A DNA stretch of 64,000 bases from Dendrobium chrysotoxum (GCA_019925795.1 CM034314.1:27211774-27275773), one strand, 5' to 3'. Positions 44,361 through 55,880 are shown, counted from the stretch's first letter. Numbers and translations are program-made. The notes: generated from the sequence alone by a model not told the origin.

Positions 44361-47300
44361 TCATGTATTTATGTCAATCACACCCAATCTAGTCCTTAAA
44401 ATACTGAATGAGTCAAAAGCTAGTGGTTTAGTAAAGATGTCAGCCAGTTGATTTTCAGTTGCTACATGGTGTAGCTCAATGTCCCCTTTTGTAACATGGT
44501 CCCTAATAAAGTGATGCCTCATATCAATGTGTTTGGTTCTTGAATGTTGGATAGAATTTTGAGAGATTCAGATAGCACTAGTGTTATCACAGAGAACTAA
44601 AATTATGCCAACAGGTAATTCTAAATCCAGAATTTGTTGCTTTAACCAAAGGACTTGGGCCACACAACTTCCTAAGGCAATGTACTCAGCTTCAATAGTT
44701 GAAAGTGCAACTGAGTTCTATTTTTTACTGGACCAGGAGACTAAAGACTGTCTTATGAATTGATAAGTTTCAGAGGTGCTCTTTCTATCCACCCTACTTT
44801 CTACAAAATCAGAATAAGAATATCTAATAATCTCAAAAGAGGTGTTGTGCCTAGGATACCAGATTCCTAGATTTTGGGTCCCTAAGAGATAACTAAGGAT
44901 TCTCTTAACTACAGTCAGGTGGGATTCCTTAGGATCAGCTTGAAATCTAGCACAAAGATAAACACTAAATATGATATCAGGTCAGCTAACAGTTAGGTAA
45001 AGCAGTGATCTAATTATTCCTCTAAACTTCTTCTGATTAATAGATTTTCTATTTGAATCCTTATATAACTGAATAATGGAACTCATGGGAGTGTTAATTA
45101 GCTTAGCTTTGTCTATTTCATATTTCTTTAAGATATTCTTAGTATATTTTGATTAATTCAGAAAGGTTCCATCATCTATTTGCCTTATACTAAACCCCAA
45201 AAAATAGGAAAATTCTCCCATCATATTCATCTCAAACTCCTTACTCATTATTCTAAAAAAATTCTCACATAGGTTTTTATCAGAAGATCTAAAAAGTATA
45301 TCATCAACATAGATCTGGAAAATGAGTAAATTATCCCTACTTTTTTCAAAAAAAGGGTGGTGTCTACGTTCCCATTAACAAACTCTCTTTCTAATAGAGA
45401 TGTGCTAAGCCTCTCATACCAAGCTCTAGGTACCTGTTCCAATCCATATAATGCATTTTTTAATTTATAAACATGATTAGGATATTAGGAACTCTCAAAA
45501 CTTAGGGGTTGCTCTACAAAGACATCTTCCTTTATTACCCCATTTAAAAAGGTGCTCTTGGCATCCATTTGAAAAAGCTTAAATCTCTTATAGCAGGCAA
45601 AGGCTAGTAGCACCCTAATGGCTTCCAATCTAGCTACAAGGGCAAAGGTCTCCTCAAAATCAATCCCTTCTATTTGGTTGTACCCCTTAGCCACCAATCT
45701 TGCCTTATTCCTAACCACCACACTAGAATCATTCATTTTATTCTTAAATACCCATTTGGTTCCAACTACACTCTGATCCTTATGTCTTTCTACTAACTCC
45801 CAAACATCATTTCTCATAAATTAATAAAGTTCTTCTTGCACAACTAAGATCCAAAATTCATCAAAAAGGGCTTGATTGATGTTGGTGACTTTAGTCATTG
45901 AGATAAAGGAAGAATGGTTTACTTCCTTCCTAAGTCCATATCTAGTTCTAACACCTTCAGAAGGGTCTCCTAAGATCAGTTCTTCAGGATGACTTGAAGA
46001 ATATCTTCAATCTCTAGGCAAAGTTTTTTCAGGTTCCACCCTTTCCTCCAGATTTATATTTTCAACTCCTTGGGTAATCCCTCCTACTTCTTCTTCTTCC
46101 TCAACTCTAGACTCCTTAGGATCAGATTCATTAAACACTACATGAGTTATCTCATCCACCACCAAAGTCCTCTTATTAAATACCCTAAAGTATTTCCCCA
46201 CACTAGAATAGCCTAAGAATACTTCTTCATCCAATTTGGGGTCAAATTTTCCTAAGGATGATTTCTCATTATTCAGAATGAAAACCTTACAGCCAAAGAC
46301 ATGGAGGTGAGACAAGTTTGGAGTTCTACCCTTAATGATCTCATAAGGTGTCTTATTTATATTGGATCTAACATTCACCCTATTCAACACATAATAGGTT
46401 GTGTTCACCGCTTCTATCCAAAAGTATTTTGGAAGTGCATACTCAACAAGTATGGCTCTAGTGGCTTCTACTAAGGTTTTGTTCTTCCGTTCAGCTACCC
46501 CATTCTACTGAGGGGTCCTAGGAGCTGAAAAGTTGTGGCTAATCCCTTGATCCTCACATAAGGTAAAAAATTTCTTACTTTTAAACTCCCCACCATAATC
46601 ACTATGGATGGTCACAATCTCACAGCCTAATTTCTTCTGAATCCAAGTGGAGAAAGATTTAAATTCATCAAATGATACAGATTTATGTGACAGAAATCTA
46701 ATCCAAGTGAACCTCGAGTAATCATCGACAATCACAAATCCACAGACTTTTCCCCCTAAGCTGGCAGTGCTAATGGGTCCAAAGAGAGCCATGTGAAGGA
46801 CGTCTAAAGGTTTAGAGGAGCTGGTGTCCTTAATAGAGTGGAAAGATGATTGGACTTGCTTCCTTAGATGACAGGCATCACACAGGTGGTCTTTAATGAA
46901 TTTAAGCTTGGGGATACCTCTAACTAAGTCCTTTTGGGTGACTCTTCTATGGGTTTTCATACTGGCATGACATAATCTCCTGTGCCATAACCAAGACTCA
47001 TCAGCAGCAGTTTTTAAGCAAAATAAAGCAACACATTCAATATTATTTAAGTCAAGCATGTAGACATTATTAATCCTCTTACCCTGCAAAATAGTGTTAT
47101 TATTTAAGCTTATAATACATGTATTTTCTTGGAACTTGATGCTAAACCCTTTTTCACAGAGTTGACGGATATTGAGTAGGTTGTGTTTCAGTCCATGTAC
47201 AAGTAAAACATTTTTAATCAAAAGGTTCTTAGAGTTTTTGATTATACTGGTGCCTACCACTTTCCTGGTGGTGTTGTCTCCAAGAGTGACCTTGCCTCCA

Positions 47301-47407
47301 GCCCTAGCCTCCAGCAAAATGAATTATTTTACATCTCCAGTCATATGTCTTGAGCATCTGCGATCTAGGTACCACATGCTCTCATGAGGACTTATGTGAG
47401 AGCAACC
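44361..47407 (-). pseudogene. Element D pol: degenerate, catalytic residues lost
   Basis: Minus strand, first pol codon at 47,407 after TTTTGTAG. Protease: WYLDRRCSRHMTGD, so the catalytic DSG has become DRR (Asp codon 47,365-47,363). GAG-preintegrase WHRRLCHASMKT and CDAC follow. Integrase reads HMALFGP (Ala codon 46,789-46,787) where D is expected, then HSDYGGEF; a TAG replaces CAG near 46,507. RT: FEETFALVARLEAI, FKLFQMDAKSTFLNG (45,485-45,817) and a YVDD region at about 45,310 damaged by a frameshift (SRSMLMIY). RNase H ends LGVIDINT then TGA at 44,361. Both proteolysis and integration would fail even without the stops. Confidence 0.93.
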
Positions 47408-48129
47408 CTACAAAATCATCAAACATCAAATTTAGAAACCCAAACAGGTTTGGGTTCCTTCTTATGAAAAGAAGAATGCAATGCAGGTGTGCTATGCTGT
47501 GAAACATATAATTTGGGCCTCCACACCTAATATGTACTACGGTGAACTATGCAGGTATGAGAGATATGTCCTAACATGCCGCATGAGAAACATCTAACAC
47601 CATGAAAATGATTAACTAATCTACGGGGGTGATAGTGCCTCTTCCTAAGTTTGAATAATGCATGTTTTGATGATTTTGAATGTGATCCTTCAAGTGATGG
47701 AGGTTTGTAAAATTATGCAAATGTAGGAGGTGTTTCTTTTTTCTCAAATGCACTAATTTTTACACTTAGAAATTCATTTTCTTTTTTGAGGCTTGTAATT
47801 TTAAATTTCAAATAATGCTCATCACTATCTAAATCAGATGCATTAGATTCTAATTTCTTAAATGCAGTTTTTAATTCAACATGCAATGTTTTCAATGAAT
47901 CATGCTCGATAATTAATTTAGAATGCTTTTTGTTTAATTCATCAAATTCATCAAGTAATGAAAGATGATTGCTATCAAGTGTAGAATGATCCTTAATCAA
48001 AGTTTCATGCTCTTTTTCCAAGTTTAAGAGTTCCAATTTTAAGCTAGCATGTGTTTTCTTAAGTTTCCTACATGATGAATAAATTTTTTTAAAAACTTTA
48101 AATAATTGATCTTAGGTTAGCTCACATAC
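47408..48129 (-). other. Possible in-frame intron between gag and pol (element D)
   Basis: Minus strand: donor GAG|GTATGT (GT at 48,129-48,128), acceptor GATTTTGTAG|G at 47,408, 722 bases. Donor and acceptor are both at codon boundaries, as in B and C. The branch-point-like word is CTAAA here, where B and C have CTAAT. Confidence 0.5.
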
Positions 48130-49229
48130 CTCTTTTTGGTCAGACTGACCATGATGTTCATCCGTCATCAGACACAGGTTTGTAGTCTCCTCTTCTGCTT
48201 CAGTCTAAGAGGAGTCAGATGTACAATCTACCTAGAAAGCCTTTTGGATCTTCTTCTTATCCTTCCTGAACTTGGGTTTCTCCTCACCCTTCTCCATACT
48301 TGGGTGAGCCTTAAGTTTAGGATAATCAGTCTTTATATGTTCAGGCTTCTTGCATTCAAAATAAATAGTATCAGAAGAACCTTTAAAATTTATGCTACTC
48401 TTACCTTTGTTCCACTTCTGAAAGTTTTTATGCTTCTTCCTTAGAATGCTTTTGAATTGCCTAGTGATTAAGGCAACATCATTGCTATCAGACCTGGAAG
48501 TATCACTATCCGTATCACTGGCCTTCAGCGCCACAGTTTTCTCTTTCTTCTTCTCACCTACATCAAGCTATCTTTGGTTCACTCCTTGCTCGTAAGTAAC
48601 TAGTGATCCAAGTAAGTTATTAATAGGATAATTATTCAAATCTTTTGATTCAGTGATAGTAGTTATTTTGGCATTATAGGAAGAGGGCATACATCTCAAT
48701 ATTTTATTTACTTTTTCATAATTCATTAGTTCTCTTCCTAAGGCATACAGGGAGGTGACAATTTGAGTGAACCTATATACATTTCAGATATTGACTCACT
48801 AGGTTTCGTGTGAAAGAGTTCATAGTCATAAAGCAAAATGTTCAATCTAGACTATTTAACTTTAATTGTTCCCTCATAAGTGATACACAATTTATCCCAG
48901 ATATCTTTGCCAGTAGTGTAGGTAGAGACATGCATGTAATCTTTAAATTTTAGTGCACAGAAAAAATAGTTTAAATATTTTGCATTCAGTTGTGCTAAGT
49001 CACGATCATCAAAGGTCTATTCGATAAAAGAAAGTTCAGTTTTAATACCATTAATAAGTCTAAAAGTTGCTTCATAACCATCTTTAACAAGCATCCACAT
49101 GCGATAATCAATAGATTGTAAAAATATGGACATGCAATTTTTCCAAAAATCAAAAGGTATGTTATCAAATAACGGTGGTCATGTGATTGAATATCCTTTA
49201 GCGGTGTTTCTATTTCCAAAGTTAGCCAT
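47419..49229 (-). pseudogene. Element D gag, degenerate
   Basis: ATG at 49,229 (MANFGN). The capsid domain is interrupted by TGA near 49,182 (Arg codon in B), further stops near 49,020 and 48,853, and a frameshift near 48,770. Zinc knuckle 1 reads YFECKKPEHIKTDY (about 48,365-48,320) with two ligands replaced by Tyr. The coiled coil is open at 48,036-47,713 (LLNLEKEHETLIKDHSTL..., heptad-like). Zinc knuckle 2 CFSCGMLGHISHTC-like lies near 47,600-47,560. It ends VSKFDV then TGA TGA at 47,419. Length about 600 residues, as in B and C. Confidence 0.9.
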
Positions 49230-49273
49230 GAATCAAATTCAAAAGTTTTTCAAAACTAGATTTTATGAATCCC

Positions 49274-49285
49274 GCTCTAATACCA
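49274..49285 (-). other. Primer binding site, element D
   Basis: Minus-strand TGGTATTAGAGC, two bases after the LTR end, identical to that of element A. Confidence 0.9.
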
Positions 49286-49287
49286 CT

Positions 49288-51066
49288 TGAAAGTTTATTA
49301 GAGAAGTTAAGCCCTTATAAACAAGCCCGAGACTATCCAAGAGTGGGGTGAATTAGTTATTTTAAAAATTCGTGAGCAAAAATAATTTAGAAAATCTTTT
49401 TGAATGTTTTAAAATATTTACAGTTTTGAGATGATGAGCAGATGTTCAACAATACCAAAATAATAATCACAATTACACAATCATCAACAGAAAAATAAGT
49501 GTAGAAAATAATCAGAAAGAACACACCAGATTTTATAGTGGTTCGGTCAACTTAACCTACCTCCACTCCCTGGAGCCTCCCCTTTGGGTATTGCACTAAT
49601 ACTAAGTGACTCTACTTCTGCTCTCACAGCAAGGCGGAGAAGCCTGTACAAAACTCCTTTCCACCAACCCAATGAGGCAAAGAACCCAGACTTCTTTCAC
49701 TTCCTCCTGAAGCAAGCAGAGAACCTTACCTCCTTTCGCTTCCTCCTGAAGCAGGTAAAGAACCTGAATCTTCTTACAGACGATCCTTCCACAGAGACAC
49801 CAATAAGATAAGAGACGACGACCGGAGAAAATGACTCAGATCCTTGCTTGGAGTAACCTTGTGAACATCTCACAAACTCCCCCTCACAAGATCCTCTCTC
49901 TCTCTCCCAAGCTCTCTCTCTCTCTCTCAAGGTTATCTCAGGCCAGGAAGGTGGCAAAAAATTTTTCTTATTTCAAAAAAAGATCTTAAACAGAAGGGCT
50001 CAAAAATAGCCCTAAATTACAACTTATCGTCAAAGATCATCCTGTATGATCAGTGCAAATATGCCCCTTTTGGCCTGGATGATCTGGTTTCCTTGGATGA
50101 TTAGGAGTTATGTTTGTTCAGATTATCCGAGACAATTTTGTGATCGTCCTGGATGATTAGTTTAAAATCGCAATATCGTCTAGAGGATACTTCGGGTCAT
50201 CCAAGTGAAAAGGCTAGACGATCACAAGGAAAAGACTTGATCGTCCAGGACGATATATCTATCGTCCCATACAATTAGTTCAAAAGTGCCCAATATCATC
50301 CAGAGGATACTTCGGGGTGTAAAATCAAAAACATGCTGGAGATTCAAAATGACTGGATCAAACTGGACAATATCTCTATCATCCTGTACGATCAGTTCAA
50401 AATCGGGAATATCATCCAGATGATACTTTGGGGCGTCAAGGTGAAATACACTGGACGGTCAGGATTTCTAAAGGATCATCTTGGACAATATGATCAAATC
50501 AATCAAAACTTAAATACTTTCCTTAATCACCTAACTTATTTAGGCCTGATTGTAATGGATCGTCCAGGATGATACATGTTTCAGTCAGGACGATTAGATA
50601 AGTCTCTAAAAATAAAACTTGCCTAACTTAGTCTAGCGACTGGGAATTTCTGATTTGAGCATATCATCCTGTACGATGGGTGTATTGTTCAGGATAATCT
50701 ATTTAATCAGACCGACTTAACATGGTTGCCCTAATCAAGGTTTCTATTTTCAATGGATCATCTAGGATGATATGAATATCGTCTAGGATGATAGGAACAA
50801 AATCAGAACAGAAACTCTTACTCACTAAATCTCTCCCCCTGAGTGTATGTGTAGAAGGTTACTTAGCTTGCGGATCCGTTACATTACACTTGACTCAAAA
50901 AAAGATGAAAAATTATATTGAACCTGAAAGACACAAATGACTGACTCGATATTGAGCTGGCTTGAATTGTCATTGATCTTGTGAACCTGAAATGTTAGAC
51001 ACTCAAATAGAAACAAAAAGATTTTCTATCATTAAAATCATAGCCCATGAATCCAGATTCAGAACA
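49288..51066 (-). repeat. Element D 5' LTR
   Basis: 1,779 bp; minus strand starts TGTTCTGAATCTGG and ends AAACTTTCA. It is about 50 bp shorter than its partner, in part because single 21-bp palindrome units are missing at about 50,034-50,050 and 50,473-50,490. The TATA-like box has decayed to TGTTTAAG (49,984-49,991). Confidence 0.92.
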
Positions 51067-51068
51067 TT

Positions 51069-51140
51069 AAGGGGGCTAAGTAGTAAAAGTACTAGTAGAA
51101 AATTTAATTATTTTAATATTTAATTAATTTTAGCCCCCTT
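51069..51140. repeat. Short inverted repeat, possible MITE
   Basis: AAGGGGGCTAA (51,069-51,079) and TTAGCCCCCTT (51,130-51,140) are perfect arms around a 50-base AT-rich centre. The left arm overlaps the target duplication of element D, so D landed in the end of this structure. It may be a small MITE; a duplication of its own is not certain. Confidence 0.5.
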
Positions 51141-51309
51141 TTAATAACAGCCCTATATAAGCATGGCCACGTACAGAAAATTCTATTTAGCAAAAGACAT
51201 TAAGATCACTCCAAACTTAAGAAAATCTAGACACCCATCACAGATCATAAAAGAGAGAAATAAATCAACAAAGTATATGATAACAACCCAAAATAAACAA
51301 CATCACATC
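51141..51309. other. No recognisable feature
   Basis: AT-rich, non-coding. A CCTATATAAGC word near 51,153 resembles a TATA box but no gene follows. Confidence 0.5.
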
Positions 51310-52058
51310 AGAAAGTTCGATGTAGGATGTTAAGCCTAGGTGAATCCCTAGGCACACCAAGAGCGCGCGGGGGGGGGGGGGGGGGGGGGGGGGTTAGTAG
51401 TTAAAAAAAAACTTACTTTAAACCCAAAACTAAATTTAAGGATTTTAAATAACTTAAAAACAAACAATATTATCACCCTACGCATAAGTGAAATTACAAA
51501 ATATTTTTTTTTAATTATGGTCATAATGAATAGCTCAAATTAATATATCATCAAACATATAATTTTTTACCATGCAATTTCCAAAAACTAAAGTGTAGAA
51601 AAGTAAAATTTAGAAAGAACACACTAGAATTTTATAGTGGTCTGATCAAATAATGACCTAAGTCAACTCCCCGGAGTCCCCTCCAATTATTTCACTAAAA
51701 ATTTAGTATCTCTCCTTTAGCCCCCACAGCTAGGCAAAGAAGCCCTTATAATCCTCTAACCAACTTGATGCCACAGAGAACCTTGACCTCTTTTACACCT
51801 TTCTAAAGAAGACAGAGAACTTAGCACTCCTTTTTTACCCTCCTAGTGAAGGAAGAGAACCTTGACAATCTTCAGGCAGATGATCTTCTTCCTCGAGCCA
51901 CCCAAGAAACCAAGCAAGACACTTAGAGGAAATAAGACAGAAGCTTTGGATCAATAATGTGAAACCCCGTCACACTCCTTCTCCCTCACAAACAAACTCT
52001 CCTTTCTCCTTCCCAACGCTCTCCAAGATCTCTTCTCAAAGCTCTCTCTCTAGAATAC
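51310..52058 (-). repeat. LTR E2, part 1 (E family, minus strand)
   Basis: It starts near GAAAGTTCGATG, GGATGTTAAGCCTAGG..., like the E1 solo LTR, and contains the U5 repeats (about 51,720-51,870) up to TCTAGAATAC, where element C is inserted. A run of 25 G (51,369-51,393) occupies the place where the other LTRs have their C-run. No primer site lies to its left, so it is either a solo LTR or the 3' LTR of an element extending beyond the window. Confidence 0.8.
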
Positions 52059-53995
52059 TGTTGAAATCCAGGATCCCGAGCACTTAATTTTGATGGTGAC
52101 AACTAATACTTACTGAATCTATATGGACTTCCTTAAGATTACAAATGCTTATCCTTGTATATGCGCACTAATATTTCAGGTCAGATGCACACTGCTCAAG
52201 GTTACTGAAGACTCAAACTGGGTAGAATAGGATGTTGAAAATTCTGTAATCTTTATTTTCTTTATTTTTTATTTTCTTGAGTCTGCCACAGAAGCATGTA
52301 CGTGAAAGGAGCAACCATGCACACAAACAGGAGGAGATTTATTTTTATCTTTAAAATTTTTTTTAAAAAAATATCGTACTGTATGATTAATTAATAATAC
52401 TTAGGCTAACGGCTATTTTTTAGATGATTATCTTTGTAATCTAATCGTACTATACGATCATTATCATAATGTACGATGAGATTCAATTGAAAAACCCTAG
52501 CCGCCAGAATAAGTTTGGTAAGTTCAAAATTTTGATTTCTTAAACTGTTCGTACTGTACGATCATGATCGTACGGTACGATTAATTGAATATTTACCAAA
52601 ATTATCTCCCGTAATCAGGAAATAAATGTTGGTTTCTTATTTAAAGTCGATCGTACTGTACGATGATATATCATACTGTATGATAGACAGAGATGATTAC
52701 ATTCATCCCTTCGATTGTACCAGACGAAACCAAGATTTTTTATTCTATTCGTCCTGGACGATATTCTTATCGTACAGGATGATATCCTGAAATGAACTAA
52801 TCATACCGTATGACTAATGGAGTGCTGGACGACTGACAGAGATGATTTCATTCATCCCTTCGATCGTACCAAATGAAACCAAGATTTTTTTTGTTCTATT
52901 CTTCCTGGATGATATTTGTATCGTACAGGACGATATCCTGAAACAAACTAATCGTACTGTATGACAAGTGGAGTGCTGGACGACTGGCAGAGATAAATTC
53001 ATTCGTCCCAGGGATCGTCCCACAGATCGTCCTGTACGAATAGTAGAAATTAACATTATCATCCTGATATGTATAAACTTCGATAACTGTTCCTCTGTGC
53101 TCGTACTGGACGGATCTGTACTTGAACTGATCGTACTGTACGATGACATATCGTATTATACGAACAGAAACGCAAAAGTTGAAATCTTTAGGTTTTCTGA
53201 AGCCTGATATAAAAACAACTTAAAATTTTTTATGAGGGGTTGTTGGTCTATCCTCTTGCTGTGAGAGGCTTTGAGGAAAGAAGGGGATTCGTGAAGGAGA
53301 ATTTTTTCTTCGGAGAGATCCAGGGCTTGCGAGAGGAAGGTGAAAATGAGCTTGAGCGTGAGGGAGATGTAGTGTGAGGGGATCACACGGTGGCTCCAAG
53401 CTAGCTGCATGCTTTACTCCTCTTGTGGCTTTGGGGAGTCTCGGGAAAGTTCTCGAGGGAAGAGTCACTTCAAGATCAACATCATCAAGGTACTCTGCCA
53501 TCTCCAGGAGGGAGAAAAAGGAGAAGGTCCGCTGCCGTCACCAGGAGGGTGACATAGCGTTTGGTATTCCGCCGCACCGAGGGAGGTGAAAGTGAGTATT
53601 GTAAAGGCTTCTCCGCCTTGCTGTGGGAGCAAAAGGAGAGTCAACTTTTACTAGTGCAAATCCCAGAGTAGAGGACTCCGGGGAGTGGACGTAGGTCAAG
53701 TGACCGAACCACTATAAAAATCTTTGGTGTGTTTTTTCCATTTTACCGTACTTTACTTTTCATACTCTTAATTAGTACTTTAAATTGCTTGGTGAAAAAT
53801 CATAATTTAAATCTTGTATTGTGAAAGTTACAATTGAATTACCAATATCATCGTTGTGAACATTTTACTTGCTTCCACACGTTATTCATTAAGTTATCCT
53901 TTAAAAAATAAAAAAAAAGTAGAACTCTTATTTAGGATTGATTTTTTAAAATACCAATTCACCCCCCCCCCCTCTTGGTGCATCTCATACTGTCA
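52059..53995 (+). repeat. Element C 5' LTR
   Basis: 1,937 bp, starting TGTTGAAATCCAGG and ending CATACTGTCA. Palindromes (52,373-53,164) are mostly of the ATCGTACTGTACGAT type, with some TCGTCCTGGACGAT and ATCGTACAGGACGAT. TATAAAAA is at 53,208-53,215. A C-run (53,962-53,972) and CTCTTGGTGCATCTC come before the end. Compared with the 3' LTR, it lacks two palindrome units (near 52,375 and 53,065). Confidence 0.93.
52373..53164. promoter_or_regulatory. Palindrome array of C 5' LTR
   Basis: Pairs have centres at 52,451/52,470, 52,555/52,574, 52,657/52,677 and 52,755/52,776, with another near 52,911/52,932, so spacing is 19-21 bp. The array precedes the TATA box as in A and B. Confidence 0.8.
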
Positions 53996-53997
53996 AG

Positions 53998-54009
53998 TGG
54001 TATCAGAGT
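53998..54009 (+). other. Primer binding site, element C
   Basis: TGGTATCAGAGT, one mismatch from the initiator methionine tRNA complement. Confidence 0.92.
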
Positions 54010-54054
54010 GGGGTTTCAAAATAGTGTTTTTGAAAACCTAGAAACATAAGATCC

Positions 54055-55872
54055 ATGGCTCAATTTGGTAACCGTAACACTGCGGAGGGTTATTCTTTAA
54101 CACGTCCACCTTTATTTGATAATATACCGTTTGATTTCTAGAAAATACGCATGTCTACATTTTTACAGTCTCTAGACTATCTCCTGTGGATGTTGGTCCA
54201 AGAAGGTTATTTTGCACCATTTCGTATGTTGAATGGAATTAAAATTGAAATATCGTTCAATGAATGGAGCATTGAGGATAGAGAACTTACACAGTTAAAT
54301 GCTAAATGTCTAAATTGTTTCTTTTGCGCATTAAAATCAGAAGACTATATGCGAGTATCAACTTGTACTACTGGTAAGAAAATTTGGGACAAACTGTGTA
54401 TCACGTACGAAGGAACTAGTGAGGTCAAACAATCTCGGTTGAACATACTGCTACATGATTATGAACTATTTCGTATGAAACCTAGTGAAACTATATCTGA
54501 CATGTACACTCGATTCACCCAGATTGTAACATCTCTGCATGCTATAGGGAGAGAGTTGTCTAACTCAGAAAAAGTAAATAAAATACTGCGATGTTTGCCT
54601 AGCTCGTATGATGCTAAAATCACTACAATAACTGAGTCAAAAGACCTGAACGTTTATTCTATTGATAATTTACTTGGGTCACTCATTGCCTATGAGCAAG
54701 GAGTGAGTCAACGACAAAGTGATGCATGTGAAAAGAAGGAGCGAACGGTGGCTTTAAAAGCAAACAATTATGAAAGTGACAGCTCAGCAGTGGAGGAAGA
54801 TGACGACATCGCCTTGATGACTCGTCAGTTCAAAAATTTTTTGGAAAGAAAGCAGCGCCGTCATCAAAGCAATTGGAACAAAGGTAAAAGCTCAAAGCAT
54901 ACTAAAGTTGCATCTGACACAATTTGCTTTGAGTGCAGGAAACCCGATCATCTCCAAGCTGATTACCCTAACATCAAGACTCATCAAACCAAAGAAAAGG
55001 GTGAGGAAAGATCAAAGTTCAAGAAGGGCAAATTTAAGACACAAAAAGCATTTTGGGCCGACTCTGCCTCAGAATCATCAGAAGAAGAAGCAGAGGAGGA
55101 GGTAACGAATCTATGTCTTATGACTAATGATAATCTTGATCAATTAGATCAAGATGAGGTATGTCAACTGTCTTACGATGAACTGCTTATTATTTTTGAA
55201 AAAATCCATGACTCGTATAGAAAGTTAAAGAAAAAGCATGTTAGTCTTAACACTGAGTTTAGTACTTTACAAAAGGAGCATCCTAGTGTAGTTAAGAATT
55301 TTTTTGACTTGGATAAAGAACATATGTCTTTGCTTGATGAATATGATGCATTAAACAAGAAGCATATTGAGTTAACCACTGCACACGATACCTTGAAATC
55401 ATCACATGTTGAACTAGAGAATGCATTTAAGGAACTAGAAGAACTAGCAGGGGAACTGAGTAGTAGTGAGCATACATTGAGATTTGAATATGCAAGCCTT
55501 AACCAAGAGAATAAATTTTTAAATGAAAAATTTCATGCATTCGAAAATAATAAAACACCTCCCACGTTTGCTGAGTTTTTTTAACCTCCACCATGTGAAC
55601 CATCTCATTCAAAAACAGCACAGCATGCATCATCCAAACCCAGAAATAGGCACTACCACCCTCGTAGATTAGTGAACCCATTTCTCGGTGTTAGATGTTA
55701 TTCTTGTGGCATGCTAGGTCACATAGCCCGCACGTGCACAATTCACTATAGGACACATCTAGTGTTGAGACCTAAATCGTATTCATCACAGCATGACATG
55801 CATACATTTCATTCATATAAGCATAGGGTGGACCCAAACTCACTTGGGTTCCCAAAGCTAATCTGTGATTGA
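54055..55872 (+). pseudogene. Element C gag, two nonsense codons
   Basis: ATG 54,055 (MAQFGN) to TGA 55,870 is a single frame of 605 codons plus stop, broken only by TAG at 54,139 (Trp in B) and TAA at 55,582. Domains: capsid region (STFLQSLDYLLWML, RLNILLHDYELFRM, KILRCLPSSYDAKI), zinc knuckle 1 CFECRKPDHLQADY (about 54,927-54,968; fourth ligand Tyr), acidic Ser/Glu linker, long coiled coil (about 55,200-55,560), zinc knuckle 2 CYSCGMLGHIARTC intact (55,696-55,737). Sirevirus Gags are known for this extended coiled-coil C-terminus. The best-kept gag in the window. Confidence 0.93.
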
Positions 55873-55880
55873 CATTGTAG
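55159..55880 (+). other. Possible in-frame intron between gag and pol (element C)
   Basis: Donor GAG|GTATGT (GT at 55,159), acceptor GACATTGTAG|G at 55,880, 722 bases, branch-point-like CTAAT about 22 bases before the acceptor. The donor lies between gag codons and the next base after the acceptor opens the pol frame, where TAG (55,878-55,880) otherwise closes it. Identical logic and length to D, and one base longer than B, where gag has a 1-base deletion. Confidence 0.55.

Larger units (their letters stand above)
39329..51066 (-). mobile_element. Element D: full-length Sirevirus-type Ty1/copia, minus strand
   Basis: LTRs 49,288-51,066 (5') and 39,329-41,156 (3') are flanked by the exact duplication TTAAG (39,324-39,328 and 51,067-51,071). 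The order on the minus strand is primer site, gag, pol, spacer, internal palindrome array, post-pol ORF, polypurine tracts. LTR sequences are closest to element A's. Coding parts are broken and two catalytic sites are lost. Confidence 0.95.

Noticed and set aside
51150..51165. TATATAAGC as a host gene promoter
   Set aside because: No coding sequence follows before LTR E2.
52814..53207. Open frames on both strands across the C LTR palindromes
   Set aside because: Palindromic repeats create frames on both strands; they lie in U3 and are not shared as protein with other LTRs.
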